NCBI GenBank assembly: GCA_017561085.1
Contig: JAFZDQ010000129.1
Span: forward strand, 1-46,128
Reading direction: 5' to 3'
Length of the DNA stretch: 46,128 nucleotides
Source of the DNA: Lachnospiraceae bacterium
GTDB lineage: Bacteria > Bacillota > Clostridia > Lachnospirales > Lachnospiraceae
Shown one piece after another: positions 39,316 to 46,128 of this stretch. The notes beneath the pieces were generated by a model that was not told where the DNA came from, searched no databases, and worked only from the letters and a program-made list of their open reading frames with translations. Both the position numbers and the translations under genes were made by a program. Numbering within the stretch: the stretch's first letter is position 1; every line of letters begins with the position of its first letter.

Positions 39316-39391
39316 AGCCGCGCAAAGTAAAGCGGAAAGCAAAAGCAGAAAGCAAAATCGGAAAGTAAAGCGGAAAGCAAAGCCGCGCAAA
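39314..39391 (+). repeat. Degenerate purine-rich repeat in the 140-base gap after the epimerase-like gene
   Basis: AAAGCCGCGCAAA occurs at 39314-39326 and 39379-39391; AAAGTAAAGCGGAAAGCAAA occurs at 39324-39343 and 39362-39381. In the epimerase frame the gap would read as a Lys/Ala/Ser/Glu-rich tail with stops at 39313 and 39328. No promoter or terminator is evident in the gap; the next gene has AGAAGGGG as ribosome binding site. Confidence 0.7.
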
Positions 39392-39455
39392 ATAAAACTG
39401 CGAAGTTTAAGCTGACGCAGAGTGAAAGTTATCAACAAAGAGAAGGGGACGAAAG

Positions 39456-39947
39456 ATGAAGGAAAGAAGAGATAAGGTGAATTATTACCTGGATTTGGCG
39501 GAGAGCGTATCCCAGAGAGGTACCTGCCTTAGGAGAAATTACGGTTCCGTAATCGTAAAGAATGATGAAGTAATTTCTACCGGCTATGTGGGCGCGCCCA
39601 GAGGACGTAAGAACTGCAGTGACGTAGGAAGCTGTATCAGGGAAGAGATGAATATTCCCAGAGGCGAGAGATATGAGCTTTGCCGCAGCGTACATGCGGA
39701 AGCCAATGCCATTATCAGTGCTTCCAGGGACAAAATGATCGGAAGCAGTATTTACCTGGCAGGCACCGATGCCAAAACAGGAGAGTACATCGCCAACTCC
39801 AACAGCTGTTCCATGTGTAAGCGAATGATTATCAATGCGGGAATTGAGAAGGTTTATGTCCGTGACGACAAAGACAATTACCGCATGATAGAAGTAAAAG
39901 AATGGATTGAAAATGATGAATCCTTAAACGGAGCCAAAGGATATTAA
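39456..39947 (+). CDS. dCMP deaminase-like zinc enzyme (ComEB family)
   Basis: Cytidine/deoxycytidylate deaminase fold, 163 residues. Zinc and proton-transfer residues are in RSVHAEANAI (His, Glu) and SNSCSMCKRMIINAGI (two Cys); the usual PCxxC is SCSMC. The N-terminal RGTCLRRNYGSVIVKNDEVI and the inserted GRKNCSDVGSCIREE fit dCMP deaminases such as ComEB/Dcd. It would make dUMP, the substrate of ThyA, from dCMP. It begins a run with the VWA and AAA+ genes (10- and 27-base gaps). Confidence 0.87.
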   Translation: MKERRDKVNYYLDLAESVSQRGTCLRRNYGSVIVKNDEVISTGYVGAPRGRKNCSDVGSCIREEMNIPRGERYELCRSVHAEANAIISASRDKMIGSSIYLAGTDAKTGEYIANSNSCSMCKRMIINAGIEKVYVRDDKDNYRMIEVKEWIENDESLNGAKGY

Positions 39948-39957
39948 AGGAAATTTC

Positions 39958-41241
39958 ATGGAATTAAACAGACAGGAAAAAATTGAGTCTCTGGCAGGGC
40001 AGATTATGCGCCATGCCAGAGACAGTATTCTTGTGAATATGCGCTTTTTGGACGTGGCACTTTCGGCACTTACGCCGGTAAGCAGACCACAGACCGGGCA
40101 GTTTAGCTGTGACGGCAGCCATCTGTATTATGACCCGGAGCTGTTACTGAAGGAATACCAAAAGGATTCTGCCATTGCCCTGCGGATTTATCTGCATTGT
40201 CTATTCCACCAATTGTTTTATCATGGTTCCTTTGCGGACCGGGTGGTGAAAGAGTTGTGGGATGTGGCAACGGACATTGCCGTGGAAAATACCGTATTGG
40301 AGCTTGGGATTCCCGGAAGCAGTCTCGCATCCGACGAGGCCAAAAAACGGAGTCTTCGGGCTCTTAGTCAGGAAATCAGTGTACTCACAGCCGAAAAAAT
40401 ATATCGCTATTTCAAAAATACGGGCATTACCGGAAAGCTTATAGAAGAATACGGAAACTTGTTTTTCGTGGATACCCATCTGACCGTTACGGAGCCTGAA
40501 AAACTGGAAATCTCCCTGGAACAATGGAAGAAAATCAGTGAACGTGTACAGGCAGACTTAAAATCCTTTTCCAAAGGAAAAACGGACGCGGAGAGTCTTA
40601 CTCACAATCTGGCAGAGGCACTGCGGGACCGGTATGATTATGCGGAGTTATTACGGCAGTTTACGGTGATGAATGAAGATATCCAGATTAATGAGGATGA
40701 GTTCGATTATATTTATTATACCTACGGACTGACCCGATACGGTAACATGCCTTTGGTGGAGCCGCTGGAATATAAGGACGCCAAGAAAGTTAAAGAGTTT
40801 GTGATAGCCATTGATACATCGGCCTCCTGCAGAGGAGAGCTTGTGGCTTCCTTTTTGAAAAAGACTTACGGAATTTTAATGTCCGAGGAGACCTTTTTCA
40901 AAAAAATGAATGTGCACATCATCCAGTGTGACAATGAAGTGCGCAGTGATGTCAAAATCACCTGTAAGGAAGATTTTGATGCTTTTTTAAAAAACGGGAA
41001 ATTAACCGGTTTTGGTTCTACGGATTTCAGGCCGGTATTTACACATATAGATAAACTTCTTTCGGAAGGTGAGTTCGAGAATCTGAAGGGACTGATTTAT
41101 TTTACCGACGGTTATGGCGTGTATCCCCAAAGAATGCCACCCTATGATGTCATGTTTGTTTTTGTGGGAGAGAGCATCGGACAGCCGCCGGAGGTGCCGC
41201 CATGGGCCATCAGGGTGGTACTGGAGGATGAAGAAGTTTAG
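39958..41241 (+). CDS. DUF2201-like protein: metallopeptidase-like and VWA-like domains
   Basis: 427 residues. The N-terminal domain carries H80-CLF-H84-QLFY-H89, the place of the HExxH zinc motif in this family, but without the Glu. The C-terminal VWA-like domain (from ~285) has the MIDAS-like AIDTSASCRGE, GFGSTDFRPVF and YFTDGYGVYP. Such proteins are encoded next to MoxR-type AAA+ ATPases and are thought to act with them as chaperone-like remodelling complexes. That pairing holds here (ATPase gene 27 bases downstream). Targets are unknown. Confidence 0.8.
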   Translation: MELNRQEKIESLAGQIMRHARDSILVNMRFLDVALSALTPVSRPQTGQFSCDGSHLYYDPELLLKEYQKDSAIALRIYLHCLFHQLFYHGSFADRVVKELWDVATDIAVENTVLELGIPGSSLASDEAKKRSLRALSQEISVLTAEKIYRYFKNTGITGKLIEEYGNLFFVDTHLTVTEPEKLEISLEQWKKISERVQADLKSFSKGKTDAESLTHNLAEALRDRYDYAELLRQFTVMNEDIQINEDEFDYIYYTYGLTRYGNMPLVEPLEYKDAKKVKEFVIAIDTSASCRGELVASFLKKTYGILMSEETFFKKMNVHIIQCDNEVRSDVKITCKEDFDAFLKNGKLTGFGSTDFRPVFTHIDKLLSEGEFENLKGLIYFTDGYGVYPQRMPPYDVMFVFVGESIGQPPEVPPWAIRVVLEDEEV

Positions 41242-41268
41242 GGAATACGGAAAAAGGAAAGACGAAAT

Positions 41269-42810
41269 ATGAATATTAAACAGGCAAAGGACTATATTGA
41301 AAATACGGTCCGTTTGTACTTAAAGAAAAATGAATTCGGGGAATACCGCATTCCGGTGGTGCGCCAGAGACCAATCTTTTTGCTGGGAGCACCCGGAATC
41401 GGAAAAACCGCCGTTATGGAACAGATTGCGCAGGATTTAAATATTGCGCTGGTTTCTTATTCCATGACCCATCATACCAGACAATCGGCATTGGGACTGC
41501 CTTTTATTGCCCATAAAGAATATGAAGGGATGTCCTATGATGTGTCTGAATATACCATGAGTGAAATCATTGCCTCTATTTATGAGGTGATGGAAGCAAG
41601 CGGAATCAAGGAAGGAATCCTGTTTCTGGATGAGATTAACTGTGTATCGGAGACGCTGGCACCCTCCATGCTGCAGTTTTTGCAGTACAAGGTATTCGGC
41701 AAGCACAGGGTTCCCGAAGGCTGGGTGATTGTAACGGCAGGAAATCCGCCGGAATACAATAAATCCGTCAGGGAATTTGATGTGGTGACCATGGACAGAC
41801 TTAAAGTACTTTCCGTGGAAGCGGATTATCAGGTATGGAAGGAATATGCCAATGTGCGTGGCCTGCATCCTGCCGTTACCAATTTCCTGGAACTGAAAAA
41901 AGAGTATTTTTACAAAATAGAAACCACCGTAAACGGGCGGACCTATGTCACTGCCAGAGGTTGGGAAGACTTGTCCGAAATCTTAAAGCTCTATGAAGAA
42001 GAGGGCATGAAGGTGGATGAGAACCTGGTAGAGCAGTACCTGCGTAATGACAAAATAGTAAGGGAATTTGCCGCTTACTATGACCTGTTCTTAAAATACC
42101 GCAGGGAATATCAGGTAGAAGAAATCCTGACAGGTACCATGGAAGCCAAGACGGTGGAAAGAGCCCGTATCGCAGCCTTTGATGAGCGGCTTTCCCTGCT
42201 TGGTATGCTGATGGATAAGGTACTTTCCGAAATCCGTGAAAATATGGAAACAGCCGATTATCTGACAGAGTTATTTAAAGGGTTAAAGGCCATCAAGGAA
42301 TCCCTTACAAAGAGACGTGAAAAAGAAACTTCCGGCGAAAACTACCGGGAGCAGGAAGTGCTTGCAGACCTTTTGGAGAAGCTGGCAGCAGGCCGTAAGA
42401 AACAGATTGAAAATCTGCAGATGGCGGGTAATTTAAGAGAAGAAGACAGACGTAAAAATAACCGTGTCATCCGTTTCCTGGAAGCGGCCAAAAAGGAAGT
42501 ATATCTCCTTTCTGCAGATACCGATGCCTTTGTGCGGGTGAAGGAAGAATTTGACAGGGAACTTGCAGAAATGAAGAAGGAAACCGAACGGGTTTCAAAG
42601 CGCCTTTGTCATCTCTTTGATTTCGTGGAAAATGCTTTTGCGGAAGGCAATGAAATGTTGATTTTGGTAACCGAGCTTACGGTAAATACCTACAGTGCGG
42701 GCTTTATCAGCAGATTCGGTTGTGAACCGTACGTAAAATACAGCAGCCGTCTGATGCTGACGGAGCGGGAAGCACTGCTGAAACAGGAAATAGAAAATCT
42801 GGACTTATAA
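41269..42810 (+). CDS. MoxR-type AAA+ ATPase
   Basis: 513 residues. The AAA+ core (~30-250) has Walker A GAPGIGKT (40-47), a YSMTHHTRQSALGLPFI insert, Walker B ILFLDEINC, sensor-1 IVTAGNPPEYN and an arginine-finger region (FDVVTMDRLKV). The C-terminal half is long and helical with charged coiled-coil stretches (~330-460). The partner VWA protein is encoded immediately upstream. Role inferred: ATP-driven maturation or remodelling of an unidentified client. Confidence 0.87.
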   Translation: MNIKQAKDYIENTVRLYLKKNEFGEYRIPVVRQRPIFLLGAPGIGKTAVMEQIAQDLNIALVSYSMTHHTRQSALGLPFIAHKEYEGMSYDVSEYTMSEIIASIYEVMEASGIKEGILFLDEINCVSETLAPSMLQFLQYKVFGKHRVPEGWVIVTAGNPPEYNKSVREFDVVTMDRLKVLSVEADYQVWKEYANVRGLHPAVTNFLELKKEYFYKIETTVNGRTYVTARGWEDLSEILKLYEEEGMKVDENLVEQYLRNDKIVREFAAYYDLFLKYRREYQVEEILTGTMEAKTVERARIAAFDERLSLLGMLMDKVLSEIRENMETADYLTELFKGLKAIKESLTKRREKETSGENYREQEVLADLLEKLAAGRKKQIENLQMAGNLREEDRRKNNRVIRFLEAAKKEVYLLSADTDAFVRVKEEFDRELAEMKKETERVSKRLCHLFDFVENAFAEGNEMLILVTELTVNTYSAGFISRFGCEPYVKYSSRLMLTEREALLKQEIENLDL

Positions 42811-42839
42811 GCACCGGATGAGAATTGGAGGAAACAAAG

Positions 42840-43661
42840 TTGCATAACGAATTATTTTCAATAGGACCCATTACCATATACGGATACGGACTGATGATAG
42901 GAATCGGCGTGCTTGTCTGCATTTTTATGGGAATGTACCGTGCAAAGAAATACGGACTGAAAGAGGACGTGGTACTGGATATTGCCATTTACGGTCTTTT
43001 GTTCGGATGGGCAGGAGCAAAGGTTTTGTATGTCATTGTGGAGTGGAAGGCTTTCATGCAGGATCCGCTCAGTGTCCTTGGCTCAGAAGGGTTTGTAGTA
43101 TACGGCGGTATTACGGCAGGTGTATTGGCAGCCATTGTTTATTGTAAGAGAAAAGGTCATGTCTTTATCGAATATTTTGATATTTTATGTGCTTCCATTG
43201 CAGTGGCACAGGGCTTCGGAAGAATCGGCTGCTTTTTGGCGGGTTGCTGCTATGGTAGAGAAACCACTTCCCCCATCGGTGTGGTGTTCCCGGCCGGCAG
43301 TATTGCACCGGCAGGCGTAAAGTTGCTTCCCACCCAGCTGTTTTCTTCAGCGGGAGACTTCGGAATTATGTTTGCCCTTTTGTGGCATTACAAGAGAAGA
43401 AAGCATGTGGGTGACACCGGTTACCTTTATATGCTGCTCTACGGAATCGGACGGTTCCTGATTGAAATGCTCCGAAATGATGACAGAGGAGATGTGGGAA
43501 GTCTTTCTACCTCACAGTTTATCTCTATCTTTATCGTGGCGGCAGCAGTGCTTTTGTTATGGAATAACAAAAAACGCGGCCGTAAAGTGGAAGCGGCCAT
43601 AAGTGAAGATACCAAGGAGCAGGAGCCCGGACAGACAGCAAATGAGGAAGGAATGGCTTAA
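42840..43661 (+). CDS. lgt: Prolipoprotein diacylglyceryl transferase
   Basis: Transfers diacylglycerol from phosphatidylglycerol to the lipobox Cys of pre-lipoproteins. 273 residues with about seven membrane helices. Family motifs: LFSIGPITIYGYGLMIG, GFVVYGGITAGVLA, GRIGCFLAGCCYG (signature), LLPTQLFSSAGDFGIMF, and YGIGRFLIEMLRNDDRG. I chose TTG 42840 (giving MHNELFSIG) because GGAGG lies 8 bases upstream; the in-frame TTG at 42825 falls at the edge of that site. The C-terminal ~25 residues are charged and cytoplasmic. The LRR gene starts on the base after its stop. Confidence 0.94.
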   Translation: MHNELFSIGPITIYGYGLMIGIGVLVCIFMGMYRAKKYGLKEDVVLDIAIYGLLFGWAGAKVLYVIVEWKAFMQDPLSVLGSEGFVVYGGITAGVLAAIVYCKRKGHVFIEYFDILCASIAVAQGFGRIGCFLAGCCYGRETTSPIGVVFPAGSIAPAGVKLLPTQLFSSAGDFGIMFALLWHYKRRKHVGDTGYLYMLLYGIGRFLIEMLRNDDRGDVGSLSTSQFISIFIVAAAVLLLWNNKKRGRKVEAAISEDTKEQEPGQTANEEGMA

Positions 43662-44555
43662 GTGGAATTACAGGTAAAAGGCGGAAGTGTGTCTTTTCAA
43701 ATTCAAAAGGATAAGGTTTGCATTACGGATGTGCATGTGGAAAAGGATTACCTGGAAATTCCGGATTTCATGGAAGGATATCCGGTTGTATCCGTCGGGA
43801 AAAAGGCATTCCTTGGCCAAAAACTGCTTAGGGAAGCTGTGCTTCCGGGTTCCGTAGAAGAAATCGGAGAGTGGGCTTTTGCCCATTGCAGCAATTTAAG
43901 CAGGGTACACATTCCGGAAAGGGATATCTTTTTTGGCAAGGGTGCTTTTAAGGATTGTGTTTCGCTGAAGGAATTTGTCCTGACAAAGCAGGAAGCGGCA
44001 AGTGCAAGAGGAAACGGCCATATAGGTGCTCTTTTGGCGGCAGTTCCCGTACTTTTGGATGCCCCTTATTTACTTACGCCCACGGAAGCGGGAGAAATAA
44101 ACTGGCTTAAAAAGTGGGATGCAAGATTACTGGATTTGCTCGAAAAACCGGACCGGGAAGGGTATTCCAAACAGGTTCTTTGCGGCGAAGAGGATTTGAT
44201 GGCAAGTATTGATGTGTATCTGGCAGAGAGAAGGCGCCAAAAGGCCTTTCTTTGTTATGTGCGCTTGCAATATGACCTGGGACTTTCCGAAGAATTGAAG
44301 GAAATCCTGCAAAAAAGACTGCGGGATCACACCAAGGGCTGTGAATCCGAAGCGGCCTGGGAGGTTTTACTGGGACAGGAGGCTTCCGGGGAACTACTTC
44401 AAATTTTTGCGGATGCAGGCTGTATTACGGAAGCAAATTTTGAGGATTTATTATCTGACCTTCCGGGAGAGGATGCAGAAAAGAGGGCGTGGCTGTTAAG
44501 GTACCGTGACGCTCATATGCAAAAGATGAATTTTTTTGATGAGATGGATTTATAA
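43662..44555 (+). CDS. Leucine-rich repeat (LRR_5/BspA-like) protein
   Basis: 297 residues from GTG 43662, directly after the lgt stop, with AGGAAG 11 bases upstream. Residues ~1-110 hold about three BspA-type LRR units (YLEIPDFMEGYPVVSVGKKA, AVLPGSVEEIGEWAFAHCSN, FGKGAFKDCVSLKEFVL). The remainder is a helical region I do not recognise. Unlike surface BspA proteins it has no signal peptide or anchor, so it should be cytoplasmic. Tight spacing suggests coupling with lgt; function unknown. Confidence 0.75.
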   Translation: MELQVKGGSVSFQIQKDKVCITDVHVEKDYLEIPDFMEGYPVVSVGKKAFLGQKLLREAVLPGSVEEIGEWAFAHCSNLSRVHIPERDIFFGKGAFKDCVSLKEFVLTKQEAASARGNGHIGALLAAVPVLLDAPYLLTPTEAGEINWLKKWDARLLDLLEKPDREGYSKQVLCGEEDLMASIDVYLAERRRQKAFLCYVRLQYDLGLSEELKEILQKRLRDHTKGCESEAAWEVLLGQEASGELLQIFADAGCITEANFEDLLSDLPGEDAEKRAWLLRYRDAHMQKMNFFDEMDL

Positions 44556-44557
44556 AT

Positions 44558-44630
44558 AGAATCCTGTTACAAGCAGGATTCTGCGTGCGAGCGGGTCGTA
44601 AAGCGACAGATTCCGCTCCGTGAGCTGCGC
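44558..44630. repeat. Nested hairpins, possible dispersed palindromic element
   Basis: AGAATCCTG (44558-44566) pairs with CAGGATTCT (44574-44582). Directly after, GAGCGG...CCGCTC (about 44589-44617) encloses TCG-TAAAG-CGA, and flanking TGCG...TGCGCA arms can close the structure. No T-tract follows, so it is not a simple terminator. It fills the gap between the convergent LRR and AraC genes. Confidence 0.55.
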
Positions 44631-44636
44631 ATAATA

Positions 44637-44667
44637 AAAGAACCTGCACTAAACGTGCAGGTTCTTT
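44637..44667. terminator. Terminator at the 3' end of the AraC-type gene, partly inside its last codons
   Basis: AAAGAACCTGCAC (44637-44649) pairs perfectly over 13 bp with GTGCAGGTTCTTT (44655-44667), 5-base loop. The right arm encodes the last residues of the minus-strand gene. Minus-strand tail is TTTTATTAT; on the plus strand it could also stop the LRR transcript. Confidence 0.8.
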
Positions 44668-45485
44668 CTTAGTTTGTGGGGGGTAGTATGATAAGTGTCT
44701 TTAAACATACGCATAAAGACCTTATAATTCTTAATTCCGTTTGCTTCCAGCAAGTCATTGACACTGTAGCCGGTACTGATTAAATCCTGATAAAAGTGCA
44801 GGAGCCTTACCGCATTCAGATACTCGGTAAAGGTTTGTCCGGTGTGCTTTTTGAACAAGCGGCAAAAGTATTCGTTGCTGACATTCAGCCGGCCGGCGAT
44901 TTCGCTTAAGGAAATATCGTTCCGGTAATTCTTCCGCACGTATTGGACCGTTTCTTCGATACGGGAAAAGTTTCTGTTCTCCCCGGCATCCGGGGAAGCA
45001 GTGAGAATCTTGGTATGATTCCGGTATAAGATATATAAAAATTCATATATGACAGAGGAAAACATCAGCTGGTATCCGTCTTCCTTCTCCTCGTACAGCC
45101 GGTACAGGGTAAGTAATAGCTCCCGCAATTTCTTTTGGGTGGCATTCATGGTAATGGAGGGAAAGTAGGCCTGGAACTGCAAAAGAGGAAACTGCTCTAA
45201 GCTGCGTGCCAGATAATCATAAGGAATCTGCAGCAAAATATAATCCAGCTGCCCGTAAGCACGGGTAGAATGTAAATCCCTGGGACTGATTAAGAGCATA
45301 TCGTCCCTGCGCAGGGTATATTTCTTTTCATTGACAAAAGCCGTCATATAGCCGCTCCTGACATAAAGAATCTCCAAGTGGCTGTGCCAGTGAAGCGGAG
45401 AATACAGATTGTCAACATGGACAGGCAGGAATAAAAGCTGCAGGCTGCTGTCATCATGAATAATTTCGTGTGCATATGTATTCAT
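44649..45485 (-). CDS. AraC-family transcriptional regulator with cupin sensor domain
   Basis: 278 residues. The N-terminal cupin-like sensing domain (~20-100; HWHSHLEILYVRSG, DMLLISPRDLHS) binds a small effector, often a sugar. The C-terminal pair of helix-turn-helix motifs (~180-275) reads ISLSEIAGRLNVSNEYFCRLFKKHTGQTF and YSVNDLLEANGIKNYKVFMRMFKDTY with TPHKLRK at the end, each quoted only in part. It diverges from a GH3 beta-glucosidase gene with a ~200-base shared control region, so it probably controls that gene in response to a plant or host glycoside. Confidence 0.92.
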   Translation of the reverse strand: MNTYAHEIIHDDSSLQLLFLPVHVDNLYSPLHWHSHLEILYVRSGYMTAFVNEKKYTLRRDDMLLISPRDLHSTRAYGQLDYILLQIPYDYLARSLEQFPLLQFQAYFPSITMNATQKKLRELLLTLYRLYEEKEDGYQLMFSSVIYEFLYILYRNHTKILTASPDAGENRNFSRIEETVQYVRKNYRNDISLSEIAGRLNVSNEYFCRLFKKHTGQTFTEYLNAVRLLHFYQDLISTGYSVNDLLEANGIKNYKVFMRMFKDTYHTTPHKLRKNLHV

Positions 45486-45532
45486 AGATGAAAACCTTTC
45501 AAAAAGTCAAAAATAACCGCTGAATTTAAGTA

Positions 45533-45562
45533 ATTATAATCAAAAAAAGAAACAAATGTCAA
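45533..45562 (-). promoter_or_regulatory. Promoter of the AraC-type gene
   Basis: On the minus strand: TTGACA, 18 bases, TATAAT, both hexamers at consensus. Start near 45526, 41 bases before the ATG. The plus-strand GH3 promoter in the same gap is less clear; TACAAT at 45618-45623 is a possible -10 with no good -35, as expected of an activator-dependent promoter. Confidence 0.8.
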
Positions 45563-45685
45563 TATCGACCTATTATTTGATTAATAAGAAGTCTATCCTA
45601 AAGGAAGGGAGGCAGGTTACAATAAAAACAGTGAGAGTAAGGAAAAAGACCGCTTTTGCGGCAACTTTCTGACAGGAGGTATCAG

Positions 45686-46128
45686 ATGACAAACAGAGTA
45701 CTTGATTTAACAAAGTATGTGGATGTGGCAAGACAGGCAATTGCGGAAGGACAGGTCCTTTTGCGCAATGAAAATCAGGCACTTCCGTTAGCGGGAGGCA
45801 GTCAGGTAGCAGTTTTTGGCAGAATCCAGTTTAACTATTACAAGAGCGGTACCGGCTCAGGCGGTATGGTAAATGTAAACAAAGTAACCGGTATCCTGGA
45901 TGCCCTTCAGGAATCTGACAGGGTAACCGTAAACGAAACGCTTTTGGATGTGTATAAAAAGTGGGTGGGAGAGCATCCCTTTGATGAAGGAATCGGTTGG
46001 GGACAGGAACCCTGGTCCCAGCTGGAAATGCAGGTTGAGGATGAACTTGCGAAGAAGATAGCAGGGGAAACCGATACGGCCTTGGTGATTATCGGACGTA
46101 CTGCAGGCGAAGACAAGGACAATTTAAA
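45686..46128 (+). CDS. GH3 beta-glucosidase, 5' part (runs off the window)
   Basis: From ATG 45686, behind ACAGGAGGT, an open frame runs to the window end (147 codons). It reads ARQAIAEGQVLLRNENQALP, then VAVFGRIQFNYYKSGTGSGG, KWVGEHPFDEG and TALVIIGRTAGEDKDN. The VLL.NE...LPL block followed by VAVFG and the ALVIIGR.AGE segment is characteristic of the (alpha/beta)6 sandwich domain of GH3 glycosidases. Here that domain comes first, so the enzyme has the permuted domain order seen in some bacterial GH3 members. Divergent from the AraC-type regulator, which likely controls it. Confidence 0.88.
   Translation, partial: MTNRVLDLTKYVDVARQAIAEGQVLLRNENQALPLAGGSQVAVFGRIQFNYYKSGTGSGGMVNVNKVTGILDALQESDRVTVNETLLDVYKKWVGEHPFDEGIGWGQEPWSQLEMQVEDELAKKIAGETDTALVIIGRTAGEDKDNL

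Noticed and set aside
39314-39391. CRISPR-like repeats
   Set aside because: The repeats are degenerate, purine-rich and without uniform spacers; no cas genes are nearby.

Overview
The window looks like chromosomal DNA from a Gram-positive anaerobe of the Clostridia, most likely Lachnospiraceae. The reasons are the moderate-to-low GC content, strong AGGAGG-type ribosome binding sites, indolepyruvate:ferredoxin oxidoreductase, clostridial surface-protein repeats (InlB-like, BIG2, Cys/His repeats), Rpn-family nucleases and a LytTR regulatory system. Genus cannot be assigned from sequence reading alone. No rRNA, tRNA, CRISPR array or insertion sequence was seen.

Layout. 1-4.1 kb: the end of an acyl-CoA synthetase-like gene, a NitT/TauT/SsuABC-type ABC importer and an SGNH-fold membrane protein, all in one tight operon closed by a terminator. 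4.1-5.0 kb (minus): a SPOUT RNA methyltransferase with a full-consensus promoter. 5.3-13.6 kb: a Cys/His-repeat surface protein, a P2-type Ca2+ ATPase, a beta-CASP nuclease, thyA and a dihydrofolate reductase gene, then ilvE.

13.7-25.2 kb is the most unusual region. Two tandem, homologous membrane sensor proteins have complementary defects. The first keeps the phospho-accepting His but has no ATPase domain. The second keeps the ATPase domain but has Gln in place of the His. A LytTR response regulator follows. Beyond it lie a PlsC-like acyltransferase gene and a 2,373-residue secreted protein carrying a C39-like peptidase domain. Each of these two genes is preceded by a near-identical pair of 9-bp direct repeats with a 21-bp period, the geometry expected for LytTR-type binding. 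I read this as a split-kinase regulatory system with two neighbouring targets.

25.3-31.3 kb: two Rpn-like nuclease genes with internal tandem repeats, a hotdog thioesterase, iorAB and queH. 31.5-36 kb: argS, a ComEC-like metallo-hydrolase, a MATE exporter and a small unknown gene. 36.2-44.6 kb: RNase H with a hybrid-binding domain, an iron-sulfur flavoprotein-like protein, a MraY-like transferase, a TIM-barrel epimerase, a dCMP deaminase-like protein, a VWA/metallopeptidase-like protein paired with a MoxR-type AAA+ ATPase, lgt and an LRR protein. 44.6-46.1 kb: an AraC regulator (minus) divergent from the 5' end of a GH3 beta-glucosidase gene, as in many carbohydrate-utilisation loci.

All calls come from reading the sequence; no database search was run.
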